Below are positions 8,254 through 16,349 of a DNA stretch of 64,000 bases, in pieces (position 1 is the first letter of the stretch; each line of letters begins with the position of its first letter). This DNA is from Kosmotoga olearia TBF 19.5.1. Its GTDB lineage: Bacteria; Thermotogota; Thermotogae; Petrotogales; Kosmotogaceae. Below the pieces are notes generated by a model. It had not been told where the DNA came from. It did no database searches and was given only the letters and a program-made list of their open reading frames with translations. The position numbers and the translations under genes were made by a program. The stretch covers positions 434,001 through 498,000 of the forward strand of contig NC_012785.1 in assembly GCF_000023325.1 (NCBI RefSeq), written 5' to 3'.

Positions 8254-8889
8254 AGTATATATTACAAGTAAATTATAAGGGAAAGCAATGCCTTAAGTCA
8301 AGGGAATTTGGGAATTTTTGGAAGGGATGGGAATAAATGTTTCTGCAAAGTTAATCAGTAAGGGGGTTGCAGTCATAAATGTCTCATCTGGAGAGAAATA
8401 TCGTAAAATCCTGAAATGTAAACGAGTTGACAGTCAAATGACCAAGGATTTGTCGGATCTCTGTTAAGGATTTTAGAGAATTTCTAAATAGCGTGGGTAG
8501 TTAACCAATGATGGGGATTACCTAAAATTTTACCGGTCGGTTGATTCGACGAAGGTCTGTAACGAATATATTAAGCTCTGAAAGCAACTAATAAAAATAG
8601 AAATAGTACGATTTAAAGGTGTATAAAACGAGCGTTTAACATCTGACGGTAACAAATGTAACGTAATTTAACAGAGATCCGACAATACGTAAAGCGAACT
8701 AACGTTTGTGAAGTTGGATAGTAGCAAATCACAGAGAAGTGTTACAAAATGTAGTCAAGTGACTGAATTCGATAAACGAGCGGGATTATGTAAACAAAAA
8801 GTTAAGTCCAATCAAGAGGTTTAACTCGTAAAATAAAGGGTACAGCATATGTGTCTTCCGGCCTTGATTAATGACTAAGAAGCTGTAAA
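8254..8889. other. Leader and AT-rich non-coding region right of the CRISPR array
   Basis: No credible gene. The first 50 bases carry the array promoter. Further right a 17-bp perfect inverted repeat (TGTCGGATCTCTGTTAA at 8451-8467 and its complement at 8668-8684) brackets about 200 bases. AAACGAG recurs near 8420, 8628 and 8774. The boundary of the functional leader cannot be set by eye. Confidence 0.6.
8272..8301 (-). promoter_or_regulatory. CRISPR array promoter (leader side)
   Basis: On the minus strand TTGACT (8301-8296), an 18-base spacer and TATAAT (8277-8272) form a near-consensus sigma-70-type promoter. Transcription would start near 8265, about ten bases before the first repeat, and run leftward through the whole array. 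Confidence 0.7.
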
Positions 8890-9356
8890 CAGTGCTAAGT
8901 GGCGGCGCGAATCCCTTCGGGATTGGAACAACCGACTGCGGCGGTGGGGCGAACTCCTTCGTAGTTGATTCGAACTGCTTCGCAGTTGTAGCTACCGGCT
9001 ACACCGGTGATTTGCGCCTTCGGCGGATTAAAACTCGGGATCCGAGAGTTCGATAAAGCTGCTTCGCAGCGAATACGCGCCTTTGGCGGATAAAAACCTG
9101 GGATTCGAGACCCGAGATTCGAGAAGTTAAGATCCGGAGATCCTGAATCGAGCTCAGGATGAAAAGTTGGCTTTTGTAAAATTTGTTTTATCAGTTTTTT
9201 CAACTGCGAAGCAGTTCGGAACAACCACGTAGTGGTTCGAAACAACTCTGAAAGAGTTCGCAACAACCGCTTGCAGTTCGCATCGTTCACCATCTGACAG
9301 CGTTTCAAGCCTCCGGAGCGCAGCTCCGCACATCATTGCCAAAGGCAATTCCGGTA
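8890..9356. repeat. Mini-hairpin tract 3 between CRISPR leader region and SIR2 gene
   Basis: Hairpins of the same build as left of the array: AATCCC-TTC-GGGATT, AACTGC-TTC-GCAGTT (8968), GCTGC-TTC-GCAGC, AACTGC-GAA-GCAGTT, AACCAC-GTA-GTGGTT. Degenerate GGATTCGAGACCCGAGATTCGAG words lie at 9100-9125. The CATCTGACAGCGTTTCAAGCC segment near 9290 resembles the word found near 4464 and 5630. The last hairpin, TTGCC-AAA-GGCAA, stops just before the end of the SIR2 gene. Confidence 0.7.
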
Positions 9357-10289
9357 TTATTCCTCAAAAAGCTCAATTGCTTTTTTTACTTTTTCTTTCG
9401 TTAGTTCCACAACATCCTCTTTGCTGTTCTCGCTTAAAGGACATGGAGTGAGGTTACTCAGAAGATTTTGCAGATAAGAGAACGGCTGACTGACAAAATC
9501 CGGTGGAAAACAATCGAGTTTCTGTGCTAATTTAACGAAGAAGCTATCAGCATCGTAACCTCTGATGTAGAAAGCGTATTTACCTTCTTGAAGAAGTTTT
9601 TCTTGAACATGTTTGGGAGGTTCGCTATCTTTATATCCCACCCAGTAAAGTCTGTAATCAAAACGCTGGAATTTTGCCAGATGATCAAAAACAGGATCGT
9701 TTCTACCACTGTATCCCACAACGATCCACATTCTTCCCCGTGCCGTATCCATTATGGCCGGTTCTATACGTTTAACATGTTCCTCAAACTCTTTCTCGGT
9801 ATTGATAAGCTCAAATCCGGTCCGCTGCCCGTGAAGATAGAAAACCGCTTTATCCGGGATGAAGTCCGGTTTGAAGTTTGCACTTGTAGTGAGATCATAT
9901 ACGGCAGGAAATTCCCCGAGAAGAGCACAGGCCCGAATTACAAGTGAGTCAAAATTAGTTGTAAGGATTCTGTCAACATAACCTGATTTCATAAGCTGCG
10001 CTATTACAATATGCGCCCAATTTACTTTCGTTTCATCGGTAAAATTGGCTATAAGATCCCTACGCTCGCCAGGAGCTAGCTGGCTCATACATTTGGAATA
10101 CGTTTTTTTCGGGGCCCTTTCGTAGTCCAAAGGCCGGGTCTCCTTTATCATATCTACAACCTTGGCTGCTGTCGGAACACCGGCCTGAGCAGAACACCCT
10201 GTACCTATCAAGAGAGCAGTTTTTCGACCATGTATTTTCGCGTTTCTTAAGGATTCCACTACATCATCTATTTCTCTTTCAAAAATCAT
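9357..10289 (-). CDS. SIR2-like NAD-binding domain protein, probable defence NADase
   Basis: 310 residues from ATG 10289, which has GGAGG 11 bases upstream; ATG 10307 in the same frame is the alternative. SIR2 motifs are clear: ALLIGTGCSAQAGVPTA near residue 30, the nucleotide loop ILTTNFDSL near 120, and YLHG near 160, followed by MWIVVGYSGRNDPVF. The zinc cysteines of true deacetylases are absent, as in the SIR2_2 type found in anti-phage proteins (ThsA, DSR, Avs and pAgo-associated SIR2), which destroy NAD on infection. The protein ends in a single helix (LTKEKVKKAIELFEE) where related proteins often continue into TPR or sensor domains. The stop lies at the edge of a hairpin tract, so truncation is possible. 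The location beside the CRISPR array supports a defence role, by inference. Confidence 0.7.
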   Translation of the reverse strand: MIFEREIDDVVESLRNAKIHGRKTALLIGTGCSAQAGVPTAAKVVDMIKETRPLDYERAPKKTYSKCMSQLAPGERRDLIANFTDETKVNWAHIVIAQLMKSGYVDRILTTNFDSLVIRACALLGEFPAVYDLTTSANFKPDFIPDKAVFYLHGQRTGFELINTEKEFEEHVKRIEPAIMDTARGRMWIVVGYSGRNDPVFDHLAKFQRFDYRLYWVGYKDSEPPKHVQEKLLQEGKYAFYIRGYDADSFFVKLAQKLDCFPPDFVSQPFSYLQNLLSNLTPCPLSENSKEDVVELTKEKVKKAIELFEE

Positions 10290-10381
10290 AAGCTTAAGAG
10301 CCTCCATTTCTTTGACTAACTATCCTATATTCTCTGGATTATATCATGTTCTATTTTTGGTCAGGAAATCCATTTCCGTCC

Positions 10382-11152
10382 TCAATAAGAATAAGTGGTT
10401 ACCGTTGCACCTGAAGAATCGTAGAGATAAGCAGTATCTCCATCGTTGTTCCATACATATTGCCCTGTCCACTTCAAATTATTTTCTCCTTCTGGCATCG
10501 GCGAGCTGGCGGTAACGTGGGAATAGACCCTGACTTCTTCACCCGGCTCAAGCACGAAATTAGGAAATGTGAAAATATGGTTGGCTATATCTTTCAACTT
10601 CCACCCAAGAAGATTCACAGAGAGTGTTCCGAGATTTTTTATATGAACCACTTCAGGATTTGCGGCGTATTCAATGTTTGTGATCTCAACATCTGCTTCT
10701 AGAGTCCCGCCACCTATCGAGATCACGTAGCTATAGTAGATGTTTTCAGGATCTTCTGAGTAAGACGGACTTCCCGACAATACTGTTGGTGAGCTCAACG
10801 GAACGTAGTCCTGGGAAACGTCAGGTAGTATGGTTTTGAGCGTATCGTAGTCAACATCTTTGCCAGTATAATATACAACTACCAACCATGTCCCATTACT
10901 TACTTCATATGCCACTCCATAATTGTCCGGAATATTCCTTCCAATCTCATCAATTGATAATGGGGGAACGTTATCCACCAATATCTTATTTTCAAAACCA
11001 ATGGAAAGATTCTTCAGGTTCCGGGCAACCTGAACAGCCTTTGCTTTTCTTATAGAATTCATCGCTGGTGGAATCAGTGCAGCAACTAAAACAGCAATAA
11101 TAGCAAGAACAATTAACAGCTCAACAAGTGTGAATCCTTTTTTGTACAACAT
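10382..11152 (-). CDS. Type IV pseudopilin fused to a lamin-tail domain
   Basis: 256 residues; ATG 11152 follows AGGAGG. The N-terminus KKGFTLVELLIVLAIIAV is a textbook class III prepilin signal: cleavage is expected after the Gly, and the Glu at position 5 of the mature protein is kept. Residues 30-140 form a short pilin-like globular region. From about residue 155 a lamin-tail (LTD) domain follows, with VEITNIEYAANPEVVHIKNL, then NLLGWKLKD, LEPGEEVRVYS and VWNNDGDTAYLYD, all standard LTD signatures. LTD domains bind DNA or surfaces in other exported bacterial proteins. A role in DNA uptake or adhesion is therefore inferred. No pilus assembly gene is nearby. It probably has its own promoter, since a terminator separates it from the next upstream gene. 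Confidence 0.85.
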   Translation of the reverse strand: MLYKKGFTLVELLIVLAIIAVLVAALIPPAMNSIRKAKAVQVARNLKNLSIGFENKILVDNVPPLSIDEIGRNIPDNYGVAYEVSNGTWLVVVYYTGKDVDYDTLKTILPDVSQDYVPLSSPTVLSGSPSYSEDPENIYYSYVISIGGGTLEADVEITNIEYAANPEVVHIKNLGTLSVNLLGWKLKDIANHIFTFPNFVLEPGEEVRVYSHVTASSPMPEGENNLKWTGQYVWNNDGDTAYLYDSSGATVTTYSY

Positions 11153-11232
11153 AAATAGGCCTCCTAATTTTAATGATGCAAGGCCATGCCATAATGTAGC
11201 GTATTTTGTAACTTTTCTTGATTATATTATAA

Positions 11233-11258
11233 AAAAGCCCGACATCTGTCGGGCTTTT
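11233..11258 (-). terminator. Intrinsic terminator after the VIT/VWA gene
   Basis: AAAAGCCCGACA and TGTCGGGCTTTT form a strong stem around a two-base loop. The minus strand continues with a T run. It ends the transcript of the gene at 11302-13494. Confidence 0.85.
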
Positions 11259-11301
11259 CAGTTAATTTGGCTTGTATTAAGTTTTTCATTAAAATTACTG
11301 T

Positions 11302-13494
11302 TCATCTCAGAACCTCAGGAAGCTCATCAACGGTCTCCATTCCATCATTTCCAGTAATGATTTTGTATCCCTCATAGATGAACCGAACTTTATCTCCAAG
11401 CTTTAGTACATCAGCAATCCAAAAATCCCTGGAAAACAGATGGAAATACGCATCGCTGAAGGATTTGATGTGAACTTCCAGCCCTTTGTACTCTTCAAAC
11501 CCTTCCTGAGTCCAAATGCCATCGTACTTTGCAAATAGTTTATCACCGACATACTGACGATTTTCTTCCCCTGCAATAATGATATCCTCTTTCATTTCAG
11601 ATACAGCTTTCGAAGCGAGAATATCGCCAACTTCAACATAATTAATGACTCCACCCAATGGTGCTACCAGTGTTGGCATAACCGATTTATTTCCGGTACG
11701 AATCGGGACATTGTAATCAGCAGCCATTTCGCTCTCGGGATCTATGAGATAAGAAGTGAATTCATTGATTATGTTGTATTTCTTTGATAAATTGATTATT
11801 TCTTGCCTTATCTCTTCGCGCTGTGCTGGGGTCAGGGTTTCATCATACCTGTAGATATTCGCCAGTTCACTAATGCGCTTTTGTGCCCATAAAGTAGCAA
11901 TGAACGGGAAACTGGAGTTCCTTGTTAAATCAAATTTGTATTTGATCTTATTCTGGACAATGACGCCATTGAGTTTCTCCTCCCATGAAAGGGTTACGTT
12001 TACCACACCTTCATGGTAATACACGCCTGATATCCTCAATGCCGTTCCAGAGAACAGGGTGTAAGGTCCCTTGGGAAGAACATAAGAAATATCTGTACCG
12101 TTTATTTCAAGATGAACATTCGACATGACCGGAGTCTCTATCATTCTATAAAGCTCCAGAACCTTTTCATCAATTTCTTCGTTCTCAACGATGTATTTAA
12201 CCTTTCCCCCTCCTTTTTCTGCTAGTTCATCAAGTAATTCGGCATTTACATCGTATCCTACACCAAAAACAAAAAGATGTACATCTCTTACCTTAGCAAG
12301 TTTTGTGGAATCCCTGATAATTGTTCCAATATCAGTAATACCTTCTGTTGGTGCACCATCGGTGAGAAACAGCACAACTTTATACCTGTCATCCGTACTC
12401 TGCGTACCAAGAACTTCAATACCTTCAAGCAATGCATCATGAATATTTGTCATGCCACCAGCCATTATTTGCTTTACTGCCGGATACCATTCTGTTCTAT
12501 CCGAAAAAGGCAGCAGACGCTCTGTAAGATTGTTTACTTCATTGTTGAAAGTTATGATTGAAAACCTATCACCTTCATGGAGCATTTGCAGAACCTGCAG
12601 CAACGCGAGTTTCGCTTTTTCAATCTTTTGACCGCTCATAGACCCGGAAATGTCCAGAATAAAAACTATATCTTTCGGAATGATTCTTTCAGGCTCTCTT
12701 GGTGGCACAAGGGTGAGAAGAAAGTACCCGCGCCTGTCTGCTTCATCCCAATAATTCATGATCGAGGAAGAAAGCGTCCCCCCTGTTACTGTCAAAGCTA
12801 AAGATACATCAGAACGTGGAACATAATCGGATGCTGAGAATACCCAGGAACTCTCGTCGCCTTTTTTTATGTAATTAAAAGAATGTATCGGGGAAAAGAC
12901 GTCAGAGATTTCGTTCGGATCAGCGACCACTTCAATCCGAACGTTTTCTATGGATCTGGAAAGCATACTTTCGATTTTCAACGGATACGTCATCGTATAC
13001 GATGATCCCCACAGCTCCAAAGGTTGAACATACTCAATAACAAATCGCCTGTGCTCTCCCGGTTCAAATGGGTAAACCTTCATCCTCACCATTCTGCTGT
13101 TGGCATATTCTAAAAGCGCAGGATCTTTCATTCTTCTAACGATATCCTGGTAGATTTTCCGTGCCTCTTCAGCTGGCAAAACCTTTCCTTCATAAACCTG
13201 ATCGCCCACGATCATGGAAAACCTGTCTATAACGGCACCTAATGGAACAGGGAAGATGTACTCAGCTTCGATAGGCATAGAATTCGGATTCACAAACTCC
13301 TCTTCGATTCTTACCTTTGCGATACCATTCTCTACAGTTATAGTCACATAGTGATAAGTCATGTAAAACATTTGTACATCAGGGAGTGGTGGCATAACAT
13401 GCGATTCCCAATTCGGGATAACTATCCCATCCGCAATGGCGATAGAAGAAATCACCAGAAATAAAACAAGCAACGCACCAACCATTTTTTTCAT
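11302..13494 (-). CDS. Secreted VIT and VWA domain protein
   Basis: 730 residues from ATG 13494, behind AAGGGGTG; a longer frame upstream lacks a signal peptide and ribosome site. MKKMVGALLVLFLVISSIAIA is the signal peptide. A VIT domain follows (about 40-170, with VEEEF-like strands, PNSMPIEAEYIFPVPLGAVI and EEARKIYQDI). The VWA domain at about 280-460 has an intact MIDAS: DISGSMS, then the Thr in GGMTNIHDAL and the Asp in FLTDGAPTEG. The order is that of inter-alpha-trypsin inhibitor heavy chains and their bacterial relatives. These bind metal-dependent ligands outside the cell, but the ligand is unknown. The C-terminal 200 residues are unassigned. It sits in a run of exported-protein genes on the same strand. 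Confidence 0.85.
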   Translation of the reverse strand: MKKMVGALLVLFLVISSIAIADGIVIPNWESHVMPPLPDVQMFYMTYHYVTITVENGIAKVRIEEEFVNPNSMPIEAEYIFPVPLGAVIDRFSMIVGDQVYEGKVLPAEEARKIYQDIVRRMKDPALLEYANSRMVRMKVYPFEPGEHRRFVIEYVQPLELWGSSYTMTYPLKIESMLSRSIENVRIEVVADPNEISDVFSPIHSFNYIKKGDESSWVFSASDYVPRSDVSLALTVTGGTLSSSIMNYWDEADRRGYFLLTLVPPREPERIIPKDIVFILDISGSMSGQKIEKAKLALLQVLQMLHEGDRFSIITFNNEVNNLTERLLPFSDRTEWYPAVKQIMAGGMTNIHDALLEGIEVLGTQSTDDRYKVVLFLTDGAPTEGITDIGTIIRDSTKLAKVRDVHLFVFGVGYDVNAELLDELAEKGGGKVKYIVENEEIDEKVLELYRMIETPVMSNVHLEINGTDISYVLPKGPYTLFSGTALRISGVYYHEGVVNVTLSWEEKLNGVIVQNKIKYKFDLTRNSSFPFIATLWAQKRISELANIYRYDETLTPAQREEIRQEIINLSKKYNIINEFTSYLIDPESEMAADYNVPIRTGNKSVMPTLVAPLGGVINYVEVGDILASKAVSEMKEDIIIAGEENRQYVGDKLFAKYDGIWTQEGFEEYKGLEVHIKSFSDAYFHLFSRDFWIADVLKLGDKVRFIYEGYKIITGNDGMETVDELPEVLR

Positions 13495-13587
13495 ACACGA
13501 CACCCCTTCGCTCGTTAGTTTCCCCCGCCGGCAAAGACTTATGCTAACAATTCTTTGACCACCTAAAAAGAATGTTCGTTCAAAACT

Positions 13588-13612
13588 AAAAAAGCCCGCC
13601 AAAAGGCGGGCA
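13588..13612 (-). terminator. Intrinsic terminator after the M6 protease gene
   Basis: GCCCGCC-AAAA-GGCGGGC with TTTTTTAG following on the minus strand. It separates the protease operon from the VIT/VWA gene. Confidence 0.85.
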
Positions 13613-13631
13613 TTTGCTGCTTATTCTGGTT

Positions 13632-15515
13632 TCACTCCTCCAATTGATGACCAAATACTTCGACAGGCAACGAATCTATCCACTTCCAGTAAAGCGGTGC
13701 GTCACCGTTCCAGGTACCGTCAGGCGCCTCATACTCAACCTCATCCCAGTTCAATTCTTTTACAGTGATAAGATGATTTTCAGAGACACCGTCATGAACA
13801 ATTAGATAAATGAAAGGCAAGAACCTCTGGGTCAGGACTTCACTTTCGCCAGTTCCATCCGTCGCTTCAAGCGTCAGCTCAAAGGGATGATCAGGTGACA
13901 GCACCTGGACATCCAAAGAAAGCCTATCGGGGGCAAGTGTGCAATCTATTATAGTTGCATCCTGAGAAATCAGGTTGTAAGACACTATCTCGGAAATGAA
14001 TTCATACACCAGTGTGTTCGATTCTCCATAAATAACATATGGCAGCGGTGCTTTGAGTACCACACCGGTACGAACGTCAAATTCAATATCAAGACCATTT
14101 ACAGTTATATTTTCAACACTGAGTTTTGAGGTTCCATCGTAGAATGTCGAACTTGGCGAAGTGCCGGGACCAAATTCAATATTTGCCGAAGTTCCAGGGA
14201 ACGGATCGCCAGCAGAACCATTATCTCCACCGTAAGTATCAAGGGCATTGTCGTCATCCGCTTCTTCGACATCTACCCTTCTATGCAAATCATTGGTCTG
14301 ATAAGCATCTTCATCGATATGGTAAATCAACAACCCCGCGCCCGGAAGAGCCGCATCGTAGCCAAGCAACTGACGGTTTTCTAAAAGAAAGTACTCTTCT
14401 CCGGCTGGACGGTCTGCATTTTCGAACATCAGGACCTCGAAGTTGGTTTCAACTGGAGATAATAATTCATGGCCGTTGAATCCATTCAAGGAACCAACCG
14501 TTACCCAACCAAGTTCTTTCTTGCTCCAGGCACACATATGGGCAGGGGAATCCGCAGCTCTGTGTATGCCATTCCATGCTCCAGCAGCCATCAGCCCCCA
14601 TAAACCAATTCCATCAGAACTGTAATCAGTGTCATACAGATCTGGCAACCCGAAAACGTGCCCGAGTTCATGACAGGCAACCCCGATTGTCAACAACTTT
14701 CCTCCCACCGTTTCCGGCTGGATCGTGTAATGTTTTATATACACACCGTCTAAATACAAGTACGGCCAGATATCCCCGCTGTGTGACCATATATCATATG
14801 GATCTCCCGATAATTCCTGGCCCTCACCCTGATGAATCACGATGATACTATCAACATAACCATCACCATCGTTATCAAACTGTGAAAAGTCGAAATCATC
14901 GTTGTCCGCAAGTTGCACTGCCTCTCTTACAAGTTCCCAACAATGGGCATCATCCTCTCCGTAATAACCATGTGTTGCGGATACTGTGTACCAACCTACA
15001 ACAACAAACTCAAGCTTAAGAGTATCTTCTCCACCAGAAACCTCAAGATAATAGCTTTTTACCGAATTGGAATCTCCGGTAAAGACCGGTTCAATATCAT
15101 CGGGCGTGTATGTGGGGGTTGTATCAGAAAAGTTCACGAGTATTACCGGAAATTTCAGCACACCGGATGTTGGGGCACAGGCAACATATTGAGGTCTTTC
15201 CACCGCGCTCAGATAATCATAAACCGTTGAAATCTCAAAGAGTTCTGGAAGAGCATCAATACCAGCTTTACTCCCCGAAGGTATCAATTTACCAATTTCA
15301 TCGAAAACTGCGTATTCCCACCAACCGGTGTCAACATTCTTTATTATCGGAAATCCATTATAAAGGGTGACGTGTGCAAATTCATCACCTATAACCCTAA
15401 CCGTTAAAATCGTTCCATCGGGTTGAGAAAGCGCTATCTCTCCCGGATATGCCGGAACAGAAAAGGCTAAAGAAGTTACTATTAAGAGCAAAAAAACAAT
15501 AATAGCTTTCTTCAT
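13632..15515 (-). CDS. Secreted M6-family metalloprotease (immune inhibitor A type)
   Basis: 627 residues, ATG 15515 after AAGGGGGCG. A signal peptide (MKKAIIVFLLLIVTSLAFS) is followed by a propeptide-like region. The catalytic site is HELGHVFGLPDLYD near residue 280, the zinc motif HExxHxxGxxD. GIGLWGLMAAGAW some 20 residues later supplies the Met-turn. The preceding DNDGDGYVDSIIVIHQGEG is the typical M6 run with calcium-type Asp residues. The C-terminal 180 residues look like beta-sandwich domains. Such enzymes degrade extracellular protein. The gene starts one base from the stop of the upstream lipoprotein gene, so the two are almost certainly one operon ending at the terminator at 13588. 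Confidence 0.9.
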   Translation of the reverse strand: MKKAIIVFLLLIVTSLAFSVPAYPGEIALSQPDGTILTVRVIGDEFAHVTLYNGFPIIKNVDTGWWEYAVFDEIGKLIPSGSKAGIDALPELFEISTVYDYLSAVERPQYVACAPTSGVLKFPVILVNFSDTTPTYTPDDIEPVFTGDSNSVKSYYLEVSGGEDTLKLEFVVVGWYTVSATHGYYGEDDAHCWELVREAVQLADNDDFDFSQFDNDGDGYVDSIIVIHQGEGQELSGDPYDIWSHSGDIWPYLYLDGVYIKHYTIQPETVGGKLLTIGVACHELGHVFGLPDLYDTDYSSDGIGLWGLMAAGAWNGIHRAADSPAHMCAWSKKELGWVTVGSLNGFNGHELLSPVETNFEVLMFENADRPAGEEYFLLENRQLLGYDAALPGAGLLIYHIDEDAYQTNDLHRRVDVEEADDDNALDTYGGDNGSAGDPFPGTSANIEFGPGTSPSSTFYDGTSKLSVENITVNGLDIEFDVRTGVVLKAPLPYVIYGESNTLVYEFISEIVSYNLISQDATIIDCTLAPDRLSLDVQVLSPDHPFELTLEATDGTGESEVLTQRFLPFIYLIVHDGVSENHLITVKELNWDEVEYEAPDGTWNGDAPLYWKWIDSLPVEVFGHQLEE

Positions 15516-15516
15516 T

Positions 15517-16089
15517 TTACTCGCCCCCTTTCAGTTGTTCGAGGCGATCAACAAAATCCTGATCCGTAATCATACCTGTATAAGTACTATAAGCCGCATC
15601 ATCATGTGCATGTATCGAGGCAATGGCCAGCAATTTCAGCAGTTCTTCCCTTCCAAGAGGGTCTGGCAGATAGTCAATTTGAAACTCCGTTTCATCAACA
15701 ATAAACTCTCCGTGGCCTAGAGCTTCATCCCAATTCCCTTTTCTGATATTAACCAGAACCAGCCCCGCTTTCACGTTGGCGTTGGAGGGCACCATCTCCA
15801 ACGAAAGGAGAAAATTATTCTCAGAGGTACTTAAGAAGTCTTTCATATAATAGGCCCAACCTATTCCCTCACGAGCAAGAGCTTCTTTCTGTTCATCGTT
15901 TGAGAATAATAAAACCTTGTTAAACTTCGATATCGCACTATTATAATCCCCGAGTTTAAGGTAATCGAAACCGCTTGTGAGAGCCTCGTCTATCTTTACA
16001 CAGGAAGTAACCGCGAGTAGCAACAATAGTAAAGTTACAACACTCAAAACAGTCTTCTTCACGATGAACGCCAGCAGAAGGTTCCTCAT
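15517..16089 (-). CDS. TPR-containing lipoprotein
   Basis: 190 residues. An N-terminal hydrophobic stretch ends in LAVTSC, a lipobox, so the mature protein should be anchored by a lipidated Cys near residue 31. The rest is helical with TPR-like repeats: GFDYLKLGDYNSAISKFNKVL, then AREGIGWAYYMKDF and VRKGNWDEAL-like segments. The start is uncertain: AAAGGAGGG lies about 25 bases upstream of ATG 16089, too far to serve it well, and no better in-frame start was found between. It is the first gene of the operon with the M6 protease and may help its export or maturation; that role is inferred from position only. Confidence 0.7.
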   Translation of the reverse strand: MRNLLLAFIVKKTVLSVVTLLLLLLAVTSCVKIDEALTSGFDYLKLGDYNSAISKFNKVLLFSNDEQKEALAREGIGWAYYMKDFLSTSENNFLLSLEMVPSNANVKAGLVLVNIRKGNWDEALGHGEFIVDETEFQIDYLPDPLGREELLKLLAIASIHAHDDAAYSTYTGMITDQDFVDRLEQLKGGE

Positions 16090-16289
16090 TTCAATACAGA
16101 GTGGTGTGCTGGCTCCCTCCTTTCTTATATTGTTTTTACCTAGTTGAAAAATTTGCTGTTAACGTTGCCATTTGCTTTTTTATTTTAATCCTTTTCTACT
16201 CACCACCCAAGAAAAAACAACAGGCTACCTGTCGCTACATACACTTAAAAGCATTTTGATTAAATTCTCAACGTCGGGTAGATTTGCCG

Positions 16290-16319
16290 TTGAAAAGCAT
16301 GATATAAATATGATATAAG
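16290..16319 (+). promoter_or_regulatory. Promoter of the metallophosphoesterase gene
   Basis: TTGAAA at 16290-16295 and TATAAG at 16314-16319, 18 bases apart, about 30 bases before the start codon. Confidence 0.45.
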
Positions 16320-16349
16320 TAGTATCATGAGAAAAAAGGAGCAAACACT

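Noticed and set aside
8451-8684. The 17-bp inverted repeat as ends of an insertion sequence
   Set aside because: No transposase frame, no direct repeats at the flanks and no copy elsewhere in the window. Kept as an open finding instead.
9357-10289. SIR2 gene as a protein deacetylase
   Set aside because: The zinc-binding cysteine pairs of CobB-type enzymes are absent, and the spacing of motifs matches the SIR2_2 defence type.
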